Assembly: GCF_000225705.1 (NCBI RefSeq)
Contig: NZ_JH126467.1
Location: 62,001 to 126,000, forward strand
DNA length: 64,000 nt
Direction of reading: 5' to 3'
Source of the DNA: Collinsella tanakaei YIT 12063
Lineage (GTDB): Bacteria; Actinomycetota; Coriobacteriia; Coriobacteriales; Coriobacteriaceae
Within the stretch, counting starts at the first letter, position 1. Each line of letters begins with the position of its first letter. Made by a program: the position numbers and the translations under genes. The notes under the pieces were generated by a model. It searched no databases. It saw nothing but the letters and a program-made list of their open reading frames with translations, and was not told the origin of the DNA. Below, one piece after another: positions 1-7,203 of this stretch.

Positions 1-159
1 GAGTTGTCCGCTGATCAAGAAATTGAGGCCAGCGAGGAGCGTGGACGCGGTATCAAGCTCATGCGCATGCTGGTCGATAGCGTAGACGTGTCTAGGCGTC
101 GCGACGTTCCCGGTACCTGCGTGAGGCTTGTCAAGCTGATTGGTGCTGCCGCAGCTTAA
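1..159 (+). CDS. RsbW-like anti-sigma/HATPase kinase, C-terminal fragment
   Basis: The reading frame is open from the first base of the window and stops with TAA at 157-159, leaving 52 residues. The segment ERGRGIKLMRMLVDSV followed by a short strand ending VRLVKLI matches the G2-box and final strand of HATPase_c_2 domains, as in RsbW/SpoIIAB-type anti-sigma kinases. The N-terminal ATP-binding half lies outside the window. It could also belong to another stand-alone GHKL ATPase, and its partner sigma factor or antagonist cannot be seen here. Confidence 0.6.
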   Translation, partial: ELSADQEIEASEERGRGIKLMRMLVDSVDVSRRRDVPGTCVRLVKLIGAAAA

Positions 160-288
160 TGCCTGCGGGTGCGGTTGCCGATTGGCAGCTGTCATGAGAT
201 CGTGTATACGCGGAACTGCGGGCGCGAGGGAGTGCGCGTTTGCCCTGCATCTTATTATTGCGTCTATAGGGGAGAGATGGTTGATATA

Positions 289-316
289 AGAAAATAGCCG
301 ATCTTGCGACCGGCTT
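289..316 (-). terminator. Terminator after the tRNA-Gly pair
   Basis: Reading leftward from the tRNA-Gly pair, AGCCG and CGGCT arms (296-315) enclose a GNRA-like GCAA loop, and the transcript then runs into TATTTTCTT. This is a short rho-independent terminator for the two tRNA genes. Confidence 0.6.
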
Positions 317-327
317 TCTCAATGCAA

Positions 328-403
328 TGGAGCGGACAACGGGGCTCGAACCCGCGACCCCAACCTTGGCAAGGTTGTGCTCTACCAACTGAGCCATGTC
401 CGC
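328..403 (-). tRNA. tRNA-Gly(GCC), copy 1
   Basis: On the minus strand the 76-nt cloverleaf has a GCGGACA/TGTCCGC acceptor stem, an anticodon loop TTGCCAA (anticodon GCC), a GTTCGAG T-loop and an encoded CCA end. It is the promoter-distal member of the tandem pair. Confidence 0.96.
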
Positions 404-409
404 ATGCAA

Positions 410-485
410 TGGAGCGGACAACGGGGCTCGAACCCGCGACCCCAACCTTGGCAAGGTTGTGCTCTACCAACTGAGCCATGTCCGC
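410..485 (-). tRNA. tRNA-Gly(GCC), copy 2
   Basis: Identical in sequence to the copy at 328-403, with anticodon GCC and encoded CCA. It lies first in the transcript, 13 bases downstream of the -10 element at 499-504. Confidence 0.96.
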
Positions 486-498
486 TTTGCGAGGAATT

Positions 499-527
499 AC
501 TATACGTGATTGCCAGGGTGGATGCAA
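499..527 (-). promoter_or_regulatory. Promoter of the tRNA-Gly pair
   Basis: On the minus strand TTGCAT (527-522) and TATAGT (504-499) are separated by 17 bases, just upstream of the tRNA-Gly pair. The same arrangement precedes the third tRNA-Gly copy. Confidence 0.7.
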
Positions 528-697
528 GCATAAATATCGAATGTGTTCGCAGTGTGGAATGAGCAGGTATTTATGGGTGCCCTGACGGGTGGCTGCTGTA
601 GTGCGGGCAAGCGCGTGGTGGTGGCGGCTTGGTGTTGGCGTAGCGCCGCGCGTAATGGAGCGATATTGTTGCTTGGATGTGCGGCGACGGTTTGGTT
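528..697. other. Intergenic DNA without a supported gene
   Basis: This GC-rich stretch lies between the tRNA-Gly promoter and the palindrome cluster. Short open frames cross it, but none has a convincing ribosome-binding site or recognisable protein sequence, and the longest (543-818, plus) runs straight through the palindromes. Confidence 0.5.
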
Positions 698-891
698 CCA
701 ATCGATACATGTATTAGATTGGACCATATTGAACCTCTTCATATGGTCCGCTGTAATACCACTGTTGAAATCGGTATTACAGCGGACCAGAAAAATCAGA
801 AAAAGTGGTTATCTATAATACCGATCTCATTTTACGTATTACCAGGAACCACTTTGGATCCAAATAGTGGCTCAAAGTAATACATGTATCG
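698..891. repeat. Palindrome-rich cassette with 14-bp terminal inverted repeats
   Basis: An exact 14-bp inverted repeat (CGATACATGTATTA at 703-716, its reverse complement at 878-891) bounds 189 bp packed with further dyads. These are GGACCATAT/ATATGGTCC (721-749), a perfect 16-bp stem GGTCCGCTGTAATACC with its complement (745-760/773-788, 12-base loop), AAAGTGGTT/AACCACTTT (802-810/847-855) and an imperfect 22-bp palindrome at 849-870 around TTTGGATCCAAA. GGTCC at 745-749 can pair left or right, and CCACTTT at 849-855 likewise, so alternative folds compete. It is less GC-rich than its surroundings. No protein is evident and no target duplication was seen. It could be a MITE-like element, a recombinase or replication site, or a structured RNA. 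Confidence 0.75.
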
Positions 892-1053
892 GATCATGCC
901 GCTTCGCAGTGGCCCTCCCGCTCGGCTCGCCATCCCGGCGGACAACTCCAACGCTGGTACCAGAGGGGGGGAGGGCGTCTTTACAGCACGGGGATAGCGG
1001 GGAGCGGCAAGTTCAGGGCAGGTCAACGTCCCACCAACTGCCCGCGTACATAC
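892..1053. other. Intergenic DNA without a supported gene
   Basis: GC-rich sequence between the palindromic cassette and the terminator of tRNA-Cys. It includes a run of seven G near 965. I see no RNA or protein gene in it. Confidence 0.5.
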
Positions 1054-1085
1054 CAAAAAGGGCGCCCATATGGACGCCCTAAAAA
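1054..1085 (-). terminator. Terminator after tRNA-Cys
   Basis: AGGGCG and CGCCCT arms flank a short loop. In the minus direction the stem is followed by TTTTTGG, so it ends the tRNA-Gly/tRNA-Cys transcript. Confidence 0.75.
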
Positions 1086-1089
1086 GTTC

Positions 1090-1163
1090 TGGAGGCGAAG
1101 CCCGGATTCGAACCGGGGGTAAAGGCTTTGCAGGCCTCTGCCTTACCACTTGGCCACTTCGCC
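1090..1163 (-). tRNA. tRNA-Cys(GCA)
   Basis: The 74-nt minus-strand cloverleaf has a GGCGAAG/CTTCGCC acceptor stem, an anticodon loop CTGCAAA (anticodon GCA), a TTCGAAT T-loop and an encoded CCA. It lies 44 bases downstream of a tRNA-Gly gene, with a hairpin in between. Confidence 0.95.
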
Positions 1164-1169
1164 GATATG

Positions 1170-1198
1170 CAAAGGGCCGAAAAAGGAATCGGCCCTCA
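1170..1198 (-). terminator. Hairpin between tRNA-Gly and tRNA-Cys
   Basis: AGGGCCGA (1173-1180) pairs with TCGGCCCT (1189-1196) across an A-rich loop. In the minus direction only TTTG follows, so it may be a weak terminator or a processing hairpin between the two tRNAs. Confidence 0.5.
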
Positions 1199-1207
1199 AG
1201 CAAGCAA

Positions 1208-1283
1208 TGGAGCGGACAACGGGGCTCGAACCCGCGACCCCAACCTTGGCAAGGTTGTGCTCTACCAACTGAGCCATGTCCGC
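1208..1283 (-). tRNA. tRNA-Gly(GCC), copy 3
   Basis: Same 76-nt tRNA as the tandem copies at 328-485, including the encoded CCA. It lies upstream of tRNA-Cys and has its own promoter. Confidence 0.96.
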
Positions 1284-1295
1284 TTGCGAGAAAGT

Positions 1296-1324
1296 AATAT
1301 ACGCGATTCTTGGGGTCGTTGCAA
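1296..1324 (-). promoter_or_regulatory. Promoter of tRNA-Gly copy 3
   Basis: On the minus strand TTGCAA (1324-1319) and TATATT (1301-1296) are separated by exactly 17 bases, 12 bases upstream of the tRNA. Confidence 0.7.
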
Positions 1325-1438
1325 GCGGAATCTTAAAAAAATATGCGCCGCAGCTAAAATGATGACTGTTTGTAGATAGATGGCCGCTATCATGCCTGCA
1401 TGCGGTCGCGCTGTTCGAATGAGAGGGGAGGACCGTAC

Positions 1439-2350
1439 GTGTTCGCAATCACCGTGCTCATCCTTGCAGTGTTCTTGCTGTTCAGGCTGGGAATCCTTCT
1501 TGTTCAGAAGTACCATGACGCCCGCGGCACCGGCCGTTCGTTTAAGCGCATGCTCAAAAGCGGCGCGCTCGATGCGCAGGTGTATGAGGAAGCCGTTTGG
1601 TCTGAGGTCGAGCATTTTGGCAAAAAGCGACTGCGGGCCAAGATCTCGCGCGAGCAGCAACGCATCATCCGCGCCGCCAAAACGCAGATGCGCGATGACT
1701 TTTTGGACGATATCCAACCAGGGTTCTACCAATACATCATCATCTTTCTGATCGCGTCCATCTTGGGCTTGGTGCTCGAGATGGTCTGGATGTTCGTCAT
1801 GTTCGGCATCGTCGAGAGTCGCGTCGGCCTGGTTTGGGGTCCGTTTTCTCCGCTCTACGGGTTCGGCGCCGTTCTGCTTACCATGCTTTTATGGAAGCTG
1901 CGTAAAAAACCGTGGTGGGTGATCTTCGTCGTGTCGGCGGTCACCGGCGGCCTTCTCGAGCAGGGGACGGGCTGGTGCATGGAATACTTCATGCACGCGG
2001 AGTCTTGGAGCTATCTACACTTGCCCGATCATATCTCGCAATGGGTGGCTTGGCGCTTCCTTGCAATATGGGGTTGTATCGGTATCGCGTGGTGCAAGGT
2101 GATCATGCCGGAGCTGATCTATCGCATAGGCGAACCCACCACTACAAGGCAGATGACCGTGGTAACTTTGCTGACCGTGTTTGTCGCCGCGGACATAGCT
2201 ATGACGCTCATGTGCTTTTACCGCGCCGGTAAGCGACAAGAGGGCGTGCCACCCGGAAACCCCTTCGAGGTCTACGTTGACACCCACTATAACGACGAGT
2301 TCATGGCTGACACCTTTGAGAACATGACCTTCACCGGGCCGCAGCGGTAG
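1439..2350 (+). CDS. Putative ABC-transporter type IV / CmpB-like membrane protein
   Basis: The 303-residue protein starts at GTG 1439, because a strong AG-rich ribosome site (1421-1431) lies about 8 bases before it. The upstream ATG in the same frame has no such site. A first membrane helix (residues 2-20) is followed by a charged cytoplasmic stretch. Four to five helices then contain the VWGPFSPLYGFGAV and GLLEQGTGWCMEYF segments typical of the CmpB/DUF1113 family (PF06541). The family is called a putative ABC transporter, but no ATPase is adjacent and the substrate is unknown. The C-terminus (GNPFEVYVDTHYNDEFM) is soluble. Confidence 0.75.
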   Translation: MFAITVLILAVFLLFRLGILLVQKYHDARGTGRSFKRMLKSGALDAQVYEEAVWSEVEHFGKKRLRAKISREQQRIIRAAKTQMRDDFLDDIQPGFYQYIIIFLIASILGLVLEMVWMFVMFGIVESRVGLVWGPFSPLYGFGAVLLTMLLWKLRKKPWWVIFVVSAVTGGLLEQGTGWCMEYFMHAESWSYLHLPDHISQWVAWRFLAIWGCIGIAWCKVIMPELIYRIGEPTTTRQMTVVTLLTVFVAADIAMTLMCFYRAGKRQEGVPPGNPFEVYVDTHYNDEFMADTFENMTFTGPQR

Positions 2351-2433
2351 GCGTGGACGAGGCGAGGCCGCGTGGCTGTACATGCTTGAGTGTGCGCCAA
2401 GGCCCGTCTCGTAAACTTTTTTGAAAATGTCGC

Positions 2434-2462
2434 TTTACACGTTCATCGCTCTCGGTTATATT
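2434..2462 (+). promoter_or_regulatory. Promoter of the first tRNA-Val
   Basis: TTTACA (2434-2439) and TATATT (2457-2462) are separated by 17 bases, directly upstream of tRNA-Val. The downstream leader (CGCGCTGAAGCG...) is nearly repeated before the second copy. Confidence 0.75.
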
Positions 2463-2490
2463 ATTCCTCGCGCTGAAGCGCAGCCAATTG

Positions 2491-2565
<75 letters not shown>

Positions 2566-2573
2566 ATCAGTAC

Positions 2574-2609
2574 ACAGGTCATGGGGAAGTCTCCATGGCC
2601 TGTTTTGTT
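2574..2609 (+). terminator. Terminator after tRNA-Val copy 1
   Basis: ACAGGTCATGG and CCATGGCCTGT form an 11-bp stem around an 8-base loop, followed by TTTTGTTT. It is a good rho-independent terminator. Confidence 0.85.
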
Positions 2610-2776
2610 TATCTCATCGTTCGCGCGTAGGATGGGTGCGCAGTGATCTGCGTGGTAATCCAAGGGCCATGCCATCCTAGTTCCATGTCGCCTGTCGGAA
2701 GCCGGTTTGATGGTAGCGGTTTGTTGACAGCTGGCTTGCAGCATGCCGGCTTGCTAGAAAAGTTTTAAAAAAGTCC
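2610..2776. other. Intergenic DNA without a supported gene
   Basis: Spacer between the two tRNA-Val units. It becomes AT-rich near 2755-2775 in front of the second promoter. No coding or RNA feature is supported. Confidence 0.5.
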
Positions 2777-2805
2777 TTTACATGTTCCGGACAATACCCT
2801 ATTAT
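2777..2805 (+). promoter_or_regulatory. Promoter of the second tRNA-Val
   Basis: TTTACA (2777-2782), a 17-base spacer and TATTAT (2800-2805). The arrangement and the following leader match the first tRNA-Val unit. Confidence 0.75.
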
Positions 2806-2834
2806 AAATTCTCGCGCTGAGGCGCGGCCAATTG

Positions 2835-2909
<75 letters not shown>

Positions 2910-2917
2910 AGAATGAC

Positions 2918-2951
2918 AAGACCGAGGAGGATTTCCTTCTCGGTCTTTTTG
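2918..2951 (+). terminator. Terminator after tRNA-Val copy 2
   Basis: AAGACCGAG (2918-2926) pairs with CTCGGTCTT (2939-2947) and is followed by TTTTG. Confidence 0.85.
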
Positions 2952-3188
2952 TTATCGAATCGCTTTGCCGACAATGCCGTAGCGCGGCATGGGGTCCGTG
3001 CCTCACCCCGACTCCGATCGGGTCACGGCCAAAACACAACATCTGGGTTTGATGGAGGGTTGTGCCGTTCATCTTCACGCCTATGGCTTAGTTGTGGAAC
3101 ATTTTATTTTCACGTTCTCGTTTGCCGCGCGCAAAGCTGCAGGTGGGGCCTGCGCTTGTCCTCGCGCAGTTTATAAACATAAACGGGC
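2952..3188. other. Intergenic DNA without a supported gene
   Basis: No protein with a ribosome site and no structured RNA is recognisable here. The nrdD promoter region begins at its right edge. Confidence 0.5.
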
Positions 3189-3218
3189 TTGACAAAATGA
3201 GCCGCTCATGAGTATCGT
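3189..3218 (+). promoter_or_regulatory. Candidate nrdD promoter
   Basis: A perfect TTGACA (3189-3194) is followed after 18 bases by TATCGT (3213-3218), a weak -10. The NrdR boxes begin 16 bases downstream, suitable for repression. Confidence 0.5.
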
Positions 3219-3233
3219 CCCTGACCTGCTAAA

Positions 3234-3249
3234 ACACTATATGTTGTGT
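3234..3249 (+). promoter_or_regulatory. NrdR box 1
   Basis: ACACTATATGTTGTGT matches the NrdR consensus (acaCwAtATaTwGtgt) at almost every position. NrdR is the ATP-cone repressor that controls ribonucleotide reductase operons. This box lies about 260 bases before the nrdD start codon. Confidence 0.85.
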
Positions 3250-3264
3250 CACCGTTTAAGAATC

Positions 3265-3280
3265 AATCAGGATATAGCGC
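3265..3280 (+). promoter_or_regulatory. NrdR box 2 (degenerate)
   Basis: The 16-mer starting 31 bases after box 1 matches the NrdR consensus at about 10 of 16 positions. Tandem NrdR boxes usually lie three helical turns (31-32 bp) apart, so the spacing supports it more than the sequence does. Confidence 0.5.
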
Positions 3281-3454
3281 GTTGAGGTGGTGTATCATAG
3301 ACAGGCACGAAAAGAGGAAACGCCACGCGCGCGCACGGAAAACCGTGTCCGGGCGGCGCGATATGGTAGTTGGGAATCGATAGACACGCAGCCACGTTTG
3401 GTACGGTCCCGGCCGTGCCTGGGGAGTTGCGCTGTCTTGGCAAGGTAGGGATTT

Positions 3455-3484
3455 CCCCGCGAGATGCTTGGCCTCGCGGGGTTT
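3455..3484 (+). promoter_or_regulatory. Leader hairpin just before nrdD
   Basis: CCCCGCGAG (3455-3463) pairs perfectly with CTCGCGGGG (3473-3481) and is followed by only TTT. It sits 10 bases before the nrdD ribosome-binding site. It may be an attenuator or a translational structure. Its loop begins with an ATG (3464) in frame with nrdD. Confidence 0.55.
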
Positions 3485-3505
3485 ACGGAAGAGGGAGCGG
3501 CGTTC

Positions 3506-5728
3506 ATGAAGATCATCAAGCGCAGCGGCACCGAGGTAACGTTCGATATCGAGAAAATCATCAGTGCCATCAAGGCTGCGAACGCGGAGGTTGGCGACAG
3601 CGAGCGCCTGACCGATCGCCAGGTGGTCTATGCCGCGCAGAACGTCGCTGAGGCCTGCGAAAAGTGCGGCCACACCGTCTCGGTCGAAGAGGTCCAGGAC
3701 ATGGTGGAGGACGAGATCATGGCGCTCGATCGCTATGAGGTCGCCCGCCGCTATATCATCTATCGCTACGTTCAGGGGCTCAAACGCACCAAGAACACTA
3801 CGGACGATAAAATCCTGTCGCTGATTGAGTGCAATAACGAAGAGGTCAAGCAGGAGAACTCCAACAAGAACCCCACGGTGAACTCGGTGCAGCGCGACTA
3901 CATGGCCGGCGAGGTCTCCAAAGACCTCACCCAGCGCGTGCTGCTGCCCGAGGACGTGGTCGCCGCTCATAACGAGGGCCTCATCCACTTCCATGACTCG
4001 GATTACTTTGCCCAGCACATGCACAATTGCGATCTTGTGAACCTTGAGGACATGCTGCAGAACGGCACGGTCATCTCCGGCACGCTCATCGAGCGCCCCC
4101 ATAGCTTCTCGACCGCCTGCAACATCGCGACCCAGATCATCGCCCAGGTGGCATCTTGCCAGTACGGCGGCCAGTCCATCTCTTTGACGCACCTCGCGCC
4201 CTTCGTCGAGGTGAGTCGCCAGAAGATTCGCCGTCAGGTGCAGGCGGAGCTTGACCAGTTTGGCTTTGAGGCGGACGAGGAAAAAATATCCGAGGTCGTC
4301 GAGGGCCGTCTTCGCGATGAGATCCGCCGCGGCGTCCAGACCATCCAGTACCAGGTCGTCACGCTTATGACCACCAACGGCCAGGCGCCGTTTGTCACCG
4401 TGTTCATGTACCTCAACGAGGCCCGCTCCGAGGCTGAGAAGCGCGACCTCGCCATGATTATCGAGGAGACGCTGCGCCAGCGCTACGAGGGCGTGAAGAA
4501 CGAGGCGGGCGTGTGGATCACCCCTGCGTTCCCCAAGCTCATCTACGTGCTTGAAGAGGACAACGTCGCCGAGGGCACGCCGTACTTCTACCTCACCGAG
4601 CTGGCGGCCAAGTGCACCGCCAAGCGCATGGTGCCGGACTACATCTCTGAGAAGAAGATGCGCGAGCTCAAGCTCTCCAAGGGGGAGACCGAGGGCAACG
4701 GCGATTGCTACACCTGCATGGGCTGTCGCAGCTTCCTCACCCCGGACCGTTCCGGCAACGGCTATGACAACGTGGCCCGCGCGCTCAACTACGAGCCCGG
4801 CAAGCCCAAGTACTACGGGCGCTTCAACCAGGGCGTGGTCACCATCAACCTGCCGGATGTCGCGTTGTCCTCCCATCAGGACAAGGAGAAGTTCTGGAAG
4901 ATCTTCGACGAGCGCCTGGAGCTGTGCCACAAAGCCCTGCGCTGCCGTCACGAGCGCCTGTTGGGCACCCTGTCCGATGCCGCGCCCATCCTGTGGCAGT
5001 ATGGTGCGCTGGCCCGCCTTGACAAGGGCGAGACCATCGACAAGCTGCTCTATGGCGGCTACTCGACCATCAGCCTGGGCTATGCGGGCCTCTATGAGTG
5101 CGTGAAGTACATGACCGGCTACAGCCATACGGACGAGAACGGCACCCCGTTCGCCATGGAAGTCATGCAGCACATGAATGACAAGTGCAACGAGTGGAAG
5201 GCCGCGGAGAACATCGACTACTCCATCTACGGCACGCCGCTGGAGTCGACCACCTACAAGTTCGCTAAGTGCCTGCAGCGCCGTTTCGGCATCATCCCCG
5301 GCGTCACGGACAAGGGCTATATCACCAACAGCTACCACGTCCACGTGTCCGAGGAGATCGATGCGTTCGACAAGCTCAAGTTTGAGAGCCAGTTCCAGCG
5401 CCTGTCCCCGGGTGGCGCCATCTCCTACGTCGAGGTGCCCAACATGCAGGACAACCTCAAGGCCGTTATCCGCGTGATGCAGTACATCTACGAGAACATC
5501 ATGTACGCGGAGCTCAACACCAAGAGCGACTATTGCCAGGAGTGCGGCTACGACGGCGAGATCCGCATTGTGGAAGACGACGGCAAGCTTGTCTGGGAAT
5601 GCCCCAACTGCGGCAACCGCAACCAGGAGAAGCTGAACGTGGCTCGTCGTACCTGCGGCTACATTGGCACCCAGTTCTGGAACCAGGGCCGCACGGAAGA
5701 GATCCGTGACCGCGTGCTGCATCTGTAA
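3506..5728 (+). CDS. nrdD: Anaerobic ribonucleoside-triphosphate reductase
   Basis: Class III, oxygen-sensitive ribonucleotide reductase that makes dNTPs from NTPs in the cytoplasm using a glycyl radical. The 740-residue protein starts at ATG 3506, 8 bases after GAGGGAG. An in-frame ATG at 3464 lies inside a hairpin and lacks a ribosome site. Residues 1-90 form an ATP-cone (KRSGTEVTFDIEKIISAI). The catalytic barrel follows, then zinc ligands CQEC (677-680) and CPNC (699-702), and the glycyl-radical motif RRTCGYIG (about 714-721). Length and order are normal for NrdD. The activase gene nrdG follows after about 190 bases, and two upstream NrdR boxes suggest nucleotide-dependent repression. Confidence 0.97.
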   Translation: MKIIKRSGTEVTFDIEKIISAIKAANAEVGDSERLTDRQVVYAAQNVAEACEKCGHTVSVEEVQDMVEDEIMALDRYEVARRYIIYRYVQGLKRTKNTTDDKILSLIECNNEEVKQENSNKNPTVNSVQRDYMAGEVSKDLTQRVLLPEDVVAAHNEGLIHFHDSDYFAQHMHNCDLVNLEDMLQNGTVISGTLIERPHSFSTACNIATQIIAQVASCQYGGQSISLTHLAPFVEVSRQKIRRQVQAELDQFGFEADEEKISEVVEGRLRDEIRRGVQTIQYQVVTLMTTNGQAPFVTVFMYLNEARSEAEKRDLAMIIEETLRQRYEGVKNEAGVWITPAFPKLIYVLEEDNVAEGTPYFYLTELAAKCTAKRMVPDYISEKKMRELKLSKGETEGNGDCYTCMGCRSFLTPDRSGNGYDNVARALNYEPGKPKYYGRFNQGVVTINLPDVALSSHQDKEKFWKIFDERLELCHKALRCRHERLLGTLSDAAPILWQYGALARLDKGETIDKLLYGGYSTISLGYAGLYECVKYMTGYSHTDENGTPFAMEVMQHMNDKCNEWKAAENIDYSIYGTPLESTTYKFAKCLQRRFGIIPGVTDKGYITNSYHVHVSEEIDAFDKLKFESQFQRLSPGGAISYVEVPNMQDNLKAVIRVMQYIYENIMYAELNTKSDYCQECGYDGEIRIVEDDGKLVWECPNCGNRNQEKLNVARRTCGYIGTQFWNQGRTEEIRDRVLHL

Positions 5729-5772
5729 GCGGTTAAGAGCGGTTTTCCATATATCCAATCGATCCTTTCTTG

Positions 5773-5797
5773 GAAGCCCGCGAATGCGGGCTTCTTT
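5773..5797 (+). terminator. Intercistronic hairpin nrdD-nrdG
   Basis: GAAGCCCGC pairs with GCGGGCTTC across a GAAT loop and is followed by TTT. The short U-tract suggests partial termination, giving less nrdG than nrdD transcript. Confidence 0.65.
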
Positions 5798-5922
5798 GGG
5801 ATTGCGGGCAGGGTGCTCAAAAGCGTGATTCGCTCGTTAGCAAGAGGGCGCCGGAGGTGTATGGTTTTGTTGACGGGCGCGTATTTGCTTGGGCCCACGC
5901 ACGTATTTGGGAGATGACTTGC

Positions 5923-6510
5923 ATGAACTACGCGGAGATTAAGAACTTCGACATCGCTAACGGCGAGGGCGTGCGCACCACGCTGTTTGTGAGCGGCTGC
6001 CGTCGCGGGTGCAAGAATTGCTTTAACGAGGTTGCTTGGAACTTCGCTGCGGGCAAGCCTTTCACGCGCGAGGTCGAGGATAAGATCATCGAGGGCCTGC
6101 GTCCCGTCTATATCGATGGCTTGACGCTGTTGGGCGGTGAGCCCATGGAACCGGAGAACCAGGCCGGGCTGGTGGATTTTTTGGAGCGCGTGCGCAAGGA
6201 GTTTCCCCGTGATGCCCCCGCGTCGAAAACCATTTGGTGCTTCACGGGCGACACGCTGGAAGCCGAACTTTTGGAGGGCGGTAGGCACCATACGGACGTG
6301 ACCGATCGTCTGCTTGAGTGCATCGACGTTCTGGTCGACGGCCCCTTTGTGCAAGATCTCTATGACATCACGCTGCGCTTTAGGGGGTCGTCCAACCAGC
6401 GCCTGATCGATATGAACCGCACGCGCGAGCGCTTGGCGGCGGGATTTGCGCCGGCGGAGGCTGTCTGCCTGTGGGACGACGGTCCGGTGTATGCGACCCA
6501 CAGAATGTAG
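5923..6510 (+). CDS. nrdG: Anaerobic ribonucleotide reductase activating protein
   Basis: Radical-SAM activase that installs the glycyl radical on NrdD. The 195-residue protein starts at ATG 5923, 9 bases after GGGAG. A closer upstream ATG (5914) would sit directly on that ribosome site. The radical-SAM cluster motif CRRGCKNC is at residues 26-33 (Cys26, Cys30, Cys33), and LLGGEPM supplies the glycine-rich SAM segment. Its position after nrdD, separated by a partial terminator, fits the usual nrdDG pair. Confidence 0.95.
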   Translation: MNYAEIKNFDIANGEGVRTTLFVSGCRRGCKNCFNEVAWNFAAGKPFTREVEDKIIEGLRPVYIDGLTLLGGEPMEPENQAGLVDFLERVRKEFPRDAPASKTIWCFTGDTLEAELLEGGRHHTDVTDRLLECIDVLVDGPFVQDLYDITLRFRGSSNQRLIDMNRTRERLAAGFAPAEAVCLWDDGPVYATHRM

Positions 6511-6642
6511 CGTTGCACCCGGCGGCGGGGGAGGCGGCGGTATAGCAGCTGCGTGAAACCTCGTGTATCCTCGTCCACACACGCCCATGCGCCCGCGCGC
6601 TGATGGTACGATACCTGCATGGTTTGAGATGCAGGAGGTTCC

Positions 6643-7203
6643 ATGGTCGACCAGCAAAAAATAGAAGAGGCGGTTCGCCTGTTGCTTGAGGGCATTGGCG
6701 AGGATTCGTCGCGCGAGGGGTTGGTCGAGACGCCGGCGCGCGTCGCCCGTATGTACGCCGAGCTTGCCGCGGGCATGGACCAGGACGGCAGCGAGCATCT
6801 CTCTAAGACGTTTAGCGTTGGCAGCGATGATTTGGTTATCGAGCGCGATATCACGTTCTATTCTCTGTGCGAGCACCATATGCTGCCGTTTTACGGTAAG
6901 GCGGCGATTGGATACATTCCCAACGGCCGCGTGGCGGGGCTTTCGAAGCTGGCGCGCACGGTTGAGACCTTCGCCCGTCGACTTCAGCTGCAAGAGCAGC
7001 TGTGCGCGCAGGTGGCGGACGCCATGATGGAGTTCTTGGCTCCGCAGGGCGTAATAGTGCTGATGGAGGCCGAGCACATGTGCATGACCATGCGCGGCGT
7101 GCAAAAGCCCGGGACCAAGACGGTGACGCTGGCGCGTCGCGGCGTCTTTGAGGACGATCCGGCTCTGGAGCAGCGCTTTTTCAACATGTTGGACCGCGGG
7201 TAA
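6643..7203 (+). CDS. folE: GTP cyclohydrolase I (type IA)
   Basis: First enzyme of folate synthesis: it converts GTP to 7,8-dihydroneopterin triphosphate. The 186-residue protein starts at ATG 6643 after AGGAGG (6633-6638). The zinc ligands of type IA enzymes are present (Cys76 and His79 in CEHHMLPF, Cys147 in [10 protein letters not shown]), as is the [15 protein letters not shown] core. It is the first gene of a tight operon: its stop overlaps the next start (TAATG), and folB follows. No folK or folP is in the window. Confidence 0.96.
   Translation: MVDQQKIEEAVRLLLEGIGEDSSREGLVETPARVARMYAELAAGMDQDGSEHLSKTFSVGSDDLVIERDITFYSLCEHHMLPFYGKAAIGYIPNGRVAGLSKLARTVETFARRLQLQEQLCAQVADAMMEFLAPQGVIVLMEAEHMCMTMRGVQKPGTKTVTLARRGVFEDDPALEQRFFNMLDRG

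Larger units (their letters stand above)
322..485. repeat. Perfect 82-bp tandem duplication carrying tRNA-Gly
   Basis: Bases 322-403 and 404-485 are identical 82-bp units, each holding one complete tRNA-Gly gene plus a 6-base spacer. The identity extends through the spacer, which points to recent tandem duplication of one tRNA gene. A third copy of the same tRNA at 1208-1283 has different flanks. Confidence 0.9.

Noticed and set aside
543-818. Plus-strand frame of 91 residues before and through the palindromic cassette
   Set aside because: No ribosome site, composition not protein-like, and it runs through several hairpins.
3263-5758. 831-residue open frame on the minus strand opposite nrdD
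   Set aside because: It is the antisense shadow of the nrdD coding frame: high-GC codon use on one strand leaves the other open. The composition is Leu/Val/Ala/Asp-rich with no family pattern, and nrdD is certain.
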